From assembly GCA_903862415.1 (NCBI GenBank), contig CAIOYD010000020.1, positions 1 through 64,000 of the forward strand: 64,000 nt of DNA, in the 5' to 3' direction. Made by a program: the position numbers and the translations under genes. Positions 31,470 through 40,022 of the stretch are shown here, in pieces. Source of the DNA: an uncultured Oxalobacteraceae bacterium (GTDB lineage Bacteria; Pseudomonadota; Gammaproteobacteria; Burkholderiales; Burkholderiaceae_D). Within the stretch, counting starts at the first letter, position 1. Each line of letters opens with the position of its first letter. The notes beneath the pieces are model-generated. The model saw nothing but the letters and a program-made list of their open reading frames with translations. It searched no databases and was not told the origin of the DNA.

Positions 31470-32690
31470 TCACCATTTCTGATAACTTGAACTCATCGGC
31501 GCTGCTGCCAACAATTGATCCCGCTGTTCAATCCAGCCAATAAGTGTATCTCTTTCGTTAGCCAGTTTTTTAAATTTTTCAATCTCACCACCTTTATCGG
31601 GGTGATGTTGAGGAGAATTTTTCCTGAAAAACCTGGACACATCATCCTTGGTCAATTTCTCAGAATACTGCATTCCCATTTTGTCGCACAGTTGCTTTAT
31701 TTCAGCATCAACTACGTAATTCGATAAAGGAACTTCCTCCTCAGGCAAGTCATCAAAATGAAACGTCCCTTCGTCTGATTTTTCTTTTCCCTTGGTATTT
31801 GAACGAACATACTCAGTCGAGGACGAATCAGTAAACGAAGTAGCAAAACAAAAAGCATAGCTTTCAAAATCACACTTAACAGGGAACTTATTTTTGTCTA
31901 AATTGTGACACATGGTGAACCTTGTTACCTCACCCAGCGTTGTATCCATAAAACTCGCACCCCATAATTCTGTACGAATAAAATGGGTTGTAGTCATTCT
32001 TGCGCCATCAAAGATGGCACCAGGTAACAGGCAATTGGCAAATGTAATCTTTTCAAAATTTGCCCCTGTAAATAAAGCACCCATACCAAAATCAACTTTT
32101 GTAAATGTAATTCCATCCGGTGCCAGCCTGGCAAAATCAACATGCCTGAAATCATAAAAAAAGCCAGTCTCCCTGACAGGAAGTTTATCCGGAAAATAAT
32201 TATCCTGTACAGATTCAGGGTTGACATCTTTATATAACGCCCTGATCGAGGGGTCAGAAGCATAATCACTCAGTTGCACCAGCATCCATGCATCCAGTGT
32301 GGTAAACACACCCTCGTCCCCGGTACAGGATGTTTCTCCCCGGTAGCTGTAGGTCAACGTTGGCTGTTCTGTTGTTCCCGTTTGAGTTACTGTCAGCGGG
32401 TAACCATCAAGCATGGTAATGATTTGTATTTGATCATATTCATTTATTTTCACATTTCCTGTGAGATACTCATTCCACAGCCCCACATTACCGCGCAGGT
32501 ACTGATCGATTTTTTTATCCTGGTTATAGCTATGCTGATAAATGGCACGTATACCTGCCCCGATGCCAAGACTGATCACCGCAAGAAAAATTGCCCCCGC
32601 GGACCATGGGCTTTGCCGGACCAATTCTTTGACCCTGCCTGCCTCCTGTGCAGTGCCAGCCCGTACAAATGTTGCTGATGAAATACCCAC
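31470..32690 (-). CDS. membrane protein with pentapeptide-repeat-like region and C-terminal J-like domain
   Basis: TM near N-terminus; DFARLAPDGITFTKVDFGMGALFTGANFEKITFANCLLPGAIFDGARM; C-terminal HHPDKGGEIEKFKKLANERDTL. Confidence 0.7.
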   Translation of the reverse strand: MGISSATFVRAGTAQEAGRVKELVRQSPWSAGAIFLAVISLGIGAGIRAIYQHSYNQDKKIDQYLRGNVGLWNEYLTGNVKINEYDQIQIITMLDGYPLTVTQTGTTEQPTLTYSYRGETSCTGDEGVFTTLDAWMLVQLSDYASDPSIRALYKDVNPESVQDNYFPDKLPVRETGFFYDFRHVDFARLAPDGITFTKVDFGMGALFTGANFEKITFANCLLPGAIFDGARMTTTHFIRTELWGASFMDTTLGEVTRFTMCHNLDKNKFPVKCDFESYAFCFATSFTDSSSTEYVRSNTKGKEKSDEGTFHFDDLPEEEVPLSNYVVDAEIKQLCDKMGMQYSEKLTKDDVSRFFRKNSPQHHPDKGGEIEKFKKLANERDTLIGWIEQRDQLLAAAPMSSSYQKW

Positions 32691-32948
32691 AATATCCTCC
32701 TGTCATTGCTGAATAAAATTAAACAACGAAAATTTTATTGAAAAATTTTCATGTAGCAATCATTTGCTTCAATGTTAAATTAATACAGCCTAAGGTACTA
32801 TTGTGGAAAAACACAAGCAAGTGCAAGCATCTTATTGCTCATGCAATGCAGAAAACAGGATTAGGGGGTAGTACGACAGTCAGGTTGCAGCAACAACTCA
32901 GACTTTATTTGAATAACCATGCCTATGAATAGTTGCTTGCAGCCTCCA

Positions 32949-33584
32949 TCATTTGAGCAACACAATACTCACACTCAGAGCCGCACTGAAATCCATACGC
33001 ACCGGATTGTCGGCCATACCCAACTTATGCACCCGTGGTGCCAGATTGAAAAACTGTCCAATGAGCTCACGTTGGCTTTCATTGGGTTGAGGGTTGCACT
33101 CCATATGCTCGCCGGTATCCTGCATGCAGACCATACTGACGGAAATGAGTGGAGCCAATTGCGCAGCAATGACTGACAGCTCTGCGCTGATGGCGTCTAC
33201 CTGCAAAGCCTGCTGGCGTGCGAGTTGAGATTGCCGCATCAGTTCGTCGTTGTTGCCCGGCTGATTTGTTAAAGGGGCATGCCAGATCGCATTCCGCCAG
33301 GCCGGATTTCCCGGCACAGTAGTTTGTAACGCTACCGCATCCTCAGCTGGTGGAATTTCCTGAGCTCGCACGTGCAGCGTTTTTGCTGCGGTCTCGCTGG
33401 CCCGAGCCACTTTGTTGATTGCCACGGGCGCCAGTGAGTGATGGCTATCCTGCAACAAAAACAGCCTCGCCGGAACCAGCATATCCTCAGAAGTTGACGG
33501 CTTTTGACTTTGCACAGGCGCCACAAACGCGACCAGCAAGGTCGCGTGCGCGGAACGAGTAAATAAACTTTTTCTGCAGATCAC
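32949..33584 (-). CDS. hypothetical exported protein
   Basis: 211-aa ORF with weak N-terminal signal-like sequence; no family recognised. Confidence 0.5.
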   Translation of the reverse strand: MICRKSLFTRSAHATLLVAFVAPVQSQKPSTSEDMLVPARLFLLQDSHHSLAPVAINKVARASETAAKTLHVRAQEIPPAEDAVALQTTVPGNPAWRNAIWHAPLTNQPGNNDELMRQSQLARQQALQVDAISAELSVIAAQLAPLISVSMVCMQDTGEHMECNPQPNESQRELIGQFFNLAPRVHKLGMADNPVRMDFSAALSVSIVLLK

Positions 33585-33753
33585 ATTATCATTTATCGAC
33601 TTAATGAAAATGATACGATTGAAATTTTGACGGTTGTTTCGACTGCCATGAGTTGGGTAAAAAGCGGAGCTGAAAAAGTGAAAGCTGCTGTTAAAAATTC
33701 GAAATTTAAGTAAGAAGATACATTAACAAGCACAGCATCAACCCATACCTGAT

Positions 33754-34209
33754 TTATTCCCGCGCCGCTGCAATGCAATCAACTTCAACCCGGGCACCCA
33801 AAGCGAGTCCGCTTGCACCAAAGGCGCTGCGTGCCGGATAGCGGTTATTGAAATAGCTTTTGTAAACCTCATTGAAGGCGGGCCAGTCGGCCATATCTGC
33901 CAACATGACGGTACATTTGACCAGATTGCGCATGCCATAGCCATGCGCTTCCAGCACGGTCTTGATATTTTCCATGGTTTGCCTGGCTTCTTCCCTGATC
34001 CCACCTTGAACCAGTGTCAGCGTGCCCGGGACATTTCCCAGTTGACCAGACAGAAATAACATACCGTTGACGTTGACAGCTTCGGAAAATGGTAACGTTG
34101 TTGGAACGACTTTTCCTGAATTCAAAAATTCAACCCTGCCCGATTCCTGTGCCAATGCAGAAATGCTGAAGGCGCAAACAATGCAGAGCGCAGTGACTGA
34201 CTTTTTCAT
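33754..34209 (-). CDS. RidA/YjgF family protein with signal peptide
   Basis: MKKSVTALCIVCAFSISALAQ then NVNGMLFLSGQLGNVPGTL, ARVEVDCIAA. Confidence 0.9.
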   Translation of the reverse strand: MKKSVTALCIVCAFSISALAQESGRVEFLNSGKVVPTTLPFSEAVNVNGMLFLSGQLGNVPGTLTLVQGGIREEARQTMENIKTVLEAHGYGMRNLVKCTVMLADMADWPAFNEVYKSYFNNRYPARSAFGASGLALGARVEVDCIAAARE

Positions 34210-34239
34210 AGTTTGTCCTTGACCTGATTAGTTCAGAAA

Positions 34240-34274
34240 GCAAAAAGCCCAGTCAAAGGGACCGGGCTTTTTGC
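34240..34274 (-). terminator. terminator, apparently the ancestral tRNA-Thr terminator
   Basis: gcaaaaagccc ... gggctttttgc, directly beyond the duplicated tRNA 3' end. Confidence 0.75.
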
Positions 34275-34277
34275 CTG

Positions 34278-34331
34278 AATACTGGTGCCGACTGCAGGAC
34301 TTGAACCCGCCACCCCCTGATTACAAGTCAG
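34278..34331. repeat. att direct repeat (distal): 3' part of tRNA-Thr
   Basis: aatactggtgccgactgcaggacttgaacccgccaccccctgattacaagtcag, identical to 41453-41506. Confidence 0.95.
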
Positions 34332-34468
34332 ACTAAATACCCATTTATTGCCGTTGATTGATATATCAGCAAATCCCATAAAACAAATTTTTCCCATAAA
34401 AATCAATAACCTATTAGCATTTCACAATTCCGTTGTTTTTATTTCCGTTGATTGCTATACTCAAATTC

Positions 34469-34490
34469 GGGGTACACAGGGAGTACACGG
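34469..34490. repeat. paired GTACAC motifs, candidate integrase arm sites (left)
   Basis: ggggtacacagggagtacacgg; similar pair at 41370-41391. Confidence 0.5.
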
Positions 34491-34511
34491 ATTAACGAAC
34501 GGGGAAATTTA

Positions 34512-35843
34512 ATGGCAAAAGTGAAATTTACAGCGGGTAGGATTGCTGAATTTAGCGCGACCTCCGAAGCCATCCCGGCCTTCTTTTGGGACTCTGGCGC
34601 GCCCGGGCTAGGCATCCGAGTTACGCCAGCCGGTGCCAAGTCTTATATTTTTCAGGCCAAGCTCAACGGCAAAGTGATTCGAATCACTATCGGCGCACCG
34701 GACGCATGGGAACTGTCTGCAGCTCAAGCGGAAGCGCGCCGCCTAAAGGTAATTGTCGATAAAGGCGAAGACCCCCGGCAGGTACATGCCGACGAAATAC
34801 AGGCCAAGCAAACAGTGCGCGACCAGCATGCCGCCAAGAAAAACGCGGCTGAAAAGCAGGCCGCCCGCGAGTCCGTGACGGTTAACGAAGTCTGGACGGA
34901 ATATCTAAAGGCCAGAAAATCAAAATGGAGTAGCGGTCATTATGATGACCATATCGCCAATTCATCTGCCGGTGGGCAGGATAAAAAACGGGGAAAGGGT
35001 AAAACCATGCCCGGCGCACTTGCCGCCCTGCTTCCGGTCCGATTGGCTGACCTGACCAGTGGGCGCATCGCGTCTTGGCTTGAAACCGAATCGCTGACCC
35101 GTCCGACCGCCGCCGCTTTAAGTTACCGCATGTTGCGCGCATTTATCCGATGGACGGAAGAACAGCCGGACTATCAAGGCATTATTCCGAGCAACGCATA
35201 CAGCGCCAGAACAGTCCGCGACGTATTACCCAAACCCCAGACCAAAGAGGGAGACAGCTTACAGCGGGAGCAATTGCCGCTGTGGTTTGAGGCAGTACGG
35301 AAAATACCTAATCCGGTTGCCAGCGCCTATCTGCAGGCCCTGTTACTGACCGGTGCGCGCCGCGAAGAAATGGCGGCATTACGATGGGCTGACGTCGATT
35401 TTCAATGGAAGGGTTTGACCATCCACGACAAAATCGAAGGTATGCGCGTTATTCCTTTGACTCCATACCTTGCCAGTCTATTGGGTAACCTGCCGCGCCG
35501 GAATGAATGGGTTTTCAGCGCCCCGGATGCTGAAAGCGGCAGAATCACAGAACCAAGATATGCACATTCAACGGCCATCGAGATTGCCGGATTACCTCAC
35601 CTATCCATACATGGCCTACGCCGGTCATTCGGTACGCTCTGCGAATGGGTCGAAATGCCCGCCGGTATCTCAGCGCAAATCATGGGACACAAACCCAGCG
35701 CCATTGCTGAAAAACACTATCGCCGCCGCCCTTTAGACTTGCTGCGCGTCTGGCATGAAAAAATCGAAGCGTGGATTTTGGAACAGGCCGGAATAAAATT
35801 TGTGCCTGCCAAACCGAGAATGAGAGTTATTACCGCCGCCTGA
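34512..35843 (+). CDS. int: P4-type tyrosine integrase
   Basis: N-terminal arm-binding (DUF4102-like) FWDSGAPGLGIRVTPAGAKSYIFQAKLNGK; catalytic LLTGARREEMAALRW, HGLRRSFGTL, MGHKPSAIAEKHY. Confidence 0.95.
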   Translation: MAKVKFTAGRIAEFSATSEAIPAFFWDSGAPGLGIRVTPAGAKSYIFQAKLNGKVIRITIGAPDAWELSAAQAEARRLKVIVDKGEDPRQVHADEIQAKQTVRDQHAAKKNAAEKQAARESVTVNEVWTEYLKARKSKWSSGHYDDHIANSSAGGQDKKRGKGKTMPGALAALLPVRLADLTSGRIASWLETESLTRPTAAALSYRMLRAFIRWTEEQPDYQGIIPSNAYSARTVRDVLPKPQTKEGDSLQREQLPLWFEAVRKIPNPVASAYLQALLLTGARREEMAALRWADVDFQWKGLTIHDKIEGMRVIPLTPYLASLLGNLPRRNEWVFSAPDAESGRITEPRYAHSTAIEIAGLPHLSIHGLRRSFGTLCEWVEMPAGISAQIMGHKPSAIAEKHYRRRPLDLLRVWHEKIEAWILEQAGIKFVPAKPRMRVITAA

Positions 35844-35924
35844 CGTTTTAATGCAAAGAGAACCGCCCAAGCACGAACGTACCGAAGCGATTTAAAAATA
35901 AACCCGTTTAATAGGAAAATAACA

Positions 35925-36203
35925 GTGGATAGTTTTGACTTCACGCCCGACTCGCTCGATGGGTTTGCGCCGGTTTCCATCTTGGAAATCGAATGTGTTT
36001 CGAATGTTGCAAGCGAACAGGCGTCCATCATACGAACAATTTTCCGCGCCATTGCACGGCTAACCGAAAATAGCGAAATAAAGGGGCTATGCGAGCATGG
36101 GTCGCTACAAGCCGAAATGCTGGCCGGTGACCTTGACGCTTTCCGGGGGCAAGCTATGCGGGCGGCTTTGGCCGATACGAACATCAAAACATATAACTGT
36201 TAA
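35925..36203 (+). CDS. hypothetical protein of the element
   Basis: 92-aa ORF, no family recognised. Confidence 0.55.
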   Translation: MDSFDFTPDSLDGFAPVSILEIECVSNVASEQASIIRTIFRAIARLTENSEIKGLCEHGSLQAEMLAGDLDAFRGQAMRAALADTNIKTYNC

Positions 36204-36271
36204 AACCAGTAAAAGTTAAAAACATCAAACTATCCCGACGGGGAGAAAAGCAGGTTCCTTCGCCTGCCTGT

Positions 36272-37141
36272 TTGATGTCCAATTGCATGAAGGCGCTTGA
36301 AGGAGCCGGTTTGAAACTTTACCCATGGAATACGATTGATGAAGCGGCAAAATGGCTCACAACTGAACTTTCTGAATCGTTCTCTGAAAAGGATATTCTG
36401 ATACTTGGTGCGAATGCTGAACTGAAACTCAATGCGACCATCCCGACGGGCTGTTTTGCTATGCACTTTGAATCGAACCATAGCGGAGATATTTCAATCT
36501 CAGAAAAACCTATTGCAGAGCAATTTTTACCACTTACGAAGCAACAGTGCGAACAGATTGCCGGTTATTTTCCGTTGTATGGGTATGAAATTAGCATTGA
36601 AATTCCAAGTCCGGCTCTTGATGACTTTAAATTAAAATTCGGAACTGTTATTCCAATAGATACAAACGCTGTAACACTCACATCGCACGAATCTATAAGA
36701 GTATCCAGAGAGGATTTGCTTCATTATGCAAAAGTTCATTCTGTATTGGATGCCGACGCTAGTCCGCTTCCCGCCGAGATGCCTCCTAACGACGTCATCC
36801 CCGGCAAGTTGCCGAGAACCGGATGTGGCAAACTCGCAATTAAAGCAGCATTGCGGCCGACTGTTCCCTGTCCGATTAGCGCGAAAAATAAAATAACCGG
36901 TCGAACACCACCAATATTGACCGCCGAAATTAATGCTGCAAGTGAGGCGGCGCTGAAGCCAAGTGACCCCTCCAGCGTATGGGCAGAACTCACAAAAATG
37001 GCGGGCTGTCGAACTGGATGTCTTTTGGGTATCGACGGAAAAGATATTAAATATCAAGACGGCGAGGAAGTAAAATTTTTCAAAAAAAGAAGCCTGAATG
37101 AAAGAATGCGGCGCGCGTCAACGCGGGACGACGTGCAATGA
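36272..37141 (+). CDS. hypothetical element protein
   Basis: 289-aa ORF; C-terminus KYQDGEEVKFFKKRSLNERMRRAS; no confident family. Confidence 0.6.
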   Translation: MMSNCMKALEGAGLKLYPWNTIDEAAKWLTTELSESFSEKDILILGANAELKLNATIPTGCFAMHFESNHSGDISISEKPIAEQFLPLTKQQCEQIAGYFPLYGYEISIEIPSPALDDFKLKFGTVIPIDTNAVTLTSHESIRVSREDLLHYAKVHSVLDADASPLPAEMPPNDVIPGKLPRTGCGKLAIKAALRPTVPCPISAKNKITGRTPPILTAEINAASEAALKPSDPSSVWAELTKMAGCRTGCLLGIDGKDIKYQDGEEVKFFKKRSLNERMRRASTRDDVQ

Positions 37142-37216
37142 CGCGTCGAGACGTGTAACTATCGGATAAAGCAGCCGCTCCGGTAACCATCGGACCTTCA
37201 CAAACAACACGAAGGA

Positions 37217-37441
37217 ATGATGATGCTAACAGCTACCCAATACCCTGCACTGGCAGCAGAAACCCGCACCGCCATTGATACCAATGCCGCCGCCTTTCAC
37301 CTTGGCCGCAAACCCCAGACGCTCAGAAAATGGGCCTGCCATGAAGACGGCCCGCTCCGACCTATTCGCATCAATGCCCGCTTGGCTTGGGCTGTTGCTG
37401 ACATTAAGCGCATCCTGTCTGAAGGGAGCGCCACAAAATGA
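37217..37441 (+). CDS. small HTH DNA-binding protein, possible excisionase/AlpA-like regulator
   Basis: AIDTNAAAFHLGRKPQTLRKWACHEDGPLRPIRINARLAWAVADIKRIL. Confidence 0.65.
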   Translation: MMMLTATQYPALAAETRTAIDTNAAAFHLGRKPQTLRKWACHEDGPLRPIRINARLAWAVADIKRILSEGSATK

Positions 37442-37893
37442 AAAACCCAGCGAGCCTGCAAGCATCCTCTGGGTCTAAGCAATATTCATTTTTGCCTGAA
37501 CCAGAGCTTAACCTAATTTTCCCGACTGCTCAAACCCTGCCCGGACGAGCATTAGCACGAATGCTCAAAGGGGAACGCCTGACCCAGCCAAAGTTTGGCC
37601 TGAATTGCTGGCGACTGGCCGCGTATATCAAAGAATTGGAATATCTAAACTGGCCGATTGAAAAGGTGGATGTTCCCTGTCCGGCTGGCTTCGGTTCTGG
37701 CCGACCAATCCGCGAATACTGGCTGTCAAACGCAACGATTCAGAAGGCGCGAAGTCTCATGCCGCCAAATTACCGAAGCCGCTACGTCCGTTTTGAGCAG
37801 GGCAAACGGCAATGGTCTCAAAATAACCCCTCGGCAACGCCCGCCGAACGTGACGCGGCAATTCGTAAAATTGCTCAGAAATGCGGGGTCTAA
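37438..37893 (+). CDS. winged-helix-like phage protein
   Basis: LTQPKFGLNCWRLAAYIKELEYLNWPIEKVDVPC; overlaps upstream gene by 4 bp. Confidence 0.55.
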   Translation: MKNPASLQASSGSKQYSFLPEPELNLIFPTAQTLPGRALARMLKGERLTQPKFGLNCWRLAAYIKELEYLNWPIEKVDVPCPAGFGSGRPIREYWLSNATIQKARSLMPPNYRSRYVRFEQGKRQWSQNNPSATPAERDAAIRKIAQKCGV

Positions 37894-37894
37894 T

Positions 37895-38620
37895 ATGGCT
37901 CGCATTCGTTCAATAAAGACAGAGTTTTGGACTTCGGAACAAATTGTATCCTGCACCATTACGGCCAGACTGCTTTTCATCGGCATGTGGACTTTTTGCG
38001 ATGACAACGGAATTCATCCGGCTTCAGTAACCAGATTAAAACTTCAGGTCTTTCCCGCCGACTCGATTTCCAACTCTGAATTGCAAAATCTAATCGATGA
38101 ACTGGTCCGCGCCGATTTGCTGATTGAATATCAGGCAGGGATAAACCGTTACTGGCAGGTTACCGGATGGGCTAAACATCAGCGGATAGAAAAGCCAACA
38201 TTTAAGCATCCGACCCCACCAATCAAAGCGGAAGCACCAATAATTCCACAAGTACTCGACGACAATTCGACGACTACTCCGCGACTATTCGACAGCCCCT
38301 CTGGTACGGAGTGGAGTGGAGTGGAGAGTAATACATTGTCGGATAAATCCGACTGCCTTAATGTTCTCAACTACCTAAACTCAAAAATCGGGAGTCGCTT
38401 TCGTTCAGTACCTGCAAACTTGAAACTAATTTCTGCCAGACTGAAAGAAGGTGCGACAGTTGCGGACTGCAAATCTGTCATTGATGCAAAGGTCGCGGAA
38501 TGGTCTGAAGATTCCAAGCTTAAAAAATACCTACGACCAGCAACCCTGTTCAGCGCTGAAAATTTTGCTCAGTACGTTGGGCAGCTTGGTACTCAGGCGA
38601 AGGAGCAGCAATGGGAATGA
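37895..38620 (+). CDS. phage-type replication-initiation-like protein
   Basis: MARIRSIKTEFWTSEQIVSCTITARLLFIGMWTFCDDNGIHPASVTRLKLQVFPAD, resembling N-termini of phage replisome-organizer proteins. Confidence 0.6.
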   Translation: MARIRSIKTEFWTSEQIVSCTITARLLFIGMWTFCDDNGIHPASVTRLKLQVFPADSISNSELQNLIDELVRADLLIEYQAGINRYWQVTGWAKHQRIEKPTFKHPTPPIKAEAPIIPQVLDDNSTTTPRLFDSPSGTEWSGVESNTLSDKSDCLNVLNYLNSKIGSRFRSVPANLKLISARLKEGATVADCKSVIDAKVAEWSEDSKLKKYLRPATLFSAENFAQYVGQLGTQAKEQQWE

Positions 38621-39027
38621 ATTTACCACCCGGTGCCGGACAGATTCTTGCTATCCGAAAAACCGGGAAACGTCCTGCCGACCTAGTCATTGTTTCAAAC
38701 GTTGGCAAATTACCGTTTGAAAATCCAATTGTGACTGTGGGCGGCGTCCAAGACTACGACTGGCGTTGGCTCGTAGGCTTACCATTCGTTTTTTATGGCG
38801 ATGTTGACGCAAGCTTATTCACTCACCTTGAAAACATCTGCAAAGCCCTGAAAGGCCGCTTGCCAAAATCTTTATTAATTTGGGATGTAACCAGCAACGA
38901 GGGCTTTTCAGCGTGGTACCTACCCAAAGCCGAATCGATTCATTTATCGCAATCGATGTGGGAATGGGAGTTCAGCTTTCTGGAATGGACCGATTTTCAA
39001 AACAAAAATTTTATGGGAATTCAATGA
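38611..39027 (+). CDS. hypothetical protein in replication module
   Basis: 138-aa ORF overlapping both neighbours. Confidence 0.6.
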   Translation: MGMNLPPGAGQILAIRKTGKRPADLVIVSNVGKLPFENPIVTVGGVQDYDWRWLVGLPFVFYGDVDASLFTHLENICKALKGRLPKSLLIWDVTSNEGFSAWYLPKAESIHLSQSMWEWEFSFLEWTDFQNKNFMGIQ

Positions 39028-39914
39028 ACGTTATTAATGATGACATCGATTTTAGCGAGTACATGCAAGAAACCGAAAACCATAAAATTCGGTCGGCATG
39101 CGATTTCTTGCCTGAAACCATCGCGGCATTCTATCCGCCGCCGGACACTTCAAAGCCGCCTAAACCACTTTGGGAAAAAGCCAAAGGGAAGATAGCATTC
39201 CGACCCGGAGAGGTTTCGCTTTGGGCTGGCATTAACGGCCACGGCAAATCGATGATGCTTTCTCAGGTAGCACTGGACCTGCTTATTCAGAACCAGAAAA
39301 TACTGATTCTCTCGTTTGAGATGAAACCGGCGCGCCAGATGCAACGAATGAGCCGCCAAGCATATGCGAGGGATGTGCCGCCGGTCGAATTTCTGAGACA
39401 GTTTCATCAATGGACGGACGGAAAATTATGGATGTATGACCATACCGGCGCCGTGCATTGGCAGCAGGTCTTGGCCGTTTGCCGCTATGCCAGTGAGAAA
39501 TTCGGAATCACGCATTTCATTATCGATAGCATGATGAAGTGCGTTAAGGGCGACGACGATTACAACGCCCAGAAAGACTTTGTAAATGAGCTTTGCGGGT
39601 TTGCACAGGCCCGACTGGCGCACGTCCACTTGGTGCACCATGTCCGCAAGGGTGAGAGTGAGGACAAGACCCCCGGCAAATTCGATATTAAGGGAGCTGG
39701 AGCGATTACCGACCAAGTGGATAATGTTTTCACAGTTTGGCGCAATAAACGGGCCGAGCGCGAACAGTCAGGAGACCCAACAGCGATACTCAAATGTGAC
39801 AAGCAGCGCAACGGGGAATGGGAGGGCATGCTGGGTTTTTGGTTCCATCCTGATTCGATGCAGTACCTCGAAAAGATTAGCGGCATACCGATTCGATACA
39901 ATCTTACCGACTAA
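39024..39914 (+). CDS. RepA/DnaB-like helicase ATPase
   Basis: FRPGEVSLWAGINGHGKSMMLSQVALDLL (Walker A), KILILSFEMKPARQMQRM, HFIIDSMMKC (Walker B), HVHLVHHVRKGE. Confidence 0.85.
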   Translation: MNVINDDIDFSEYMQETENHKIRSACDFLPETIAAFYPPPDTSKPPKPLWEKAKGKIAFRPGEVSLWAGINGHGKSMMLSQVALDLLIQNQKILILSFEMKPARQMQRMSRQAYARDVPPVEFLRQFHQWTDGKLWMYDHTGAVHWQQVLAVCRYASEKFGITHFIIDSMMKCVKGDDDYNAQKDFVNELCGFAQARLAHVHLVHHVRKGESEDKTPGKFDIKGAGAITDQVDNVFTVWRNKRAEREQSGDPTAILKCDKQRNGEWEGMLGFWFHPDSMQYLEKISGIPIRYNLTD

Positions 39915-40022
39915 TTGTCGGTTTAATTTGGAACGCATCTGCTAATGCGTTATCACGTTGATGATTATTAACTACTGCGATAGAAGTACCTGCCTATACG
40001 CAAAACACACACAGGTCAAACA

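Noticed and set aside
34283-34331. Possible second tRNA-Thr gene
   Set aside because: Only the 3' part (anticodon arm to CCA) is present; the 5' half is replaced by unrelated sequence. It is an att duplication.
36233-36450. ATCCCGACGGG repeated at 36233-36243 and 36440-36450
   Set aside because: Only two short copies, one inside a coding region; could be chance.
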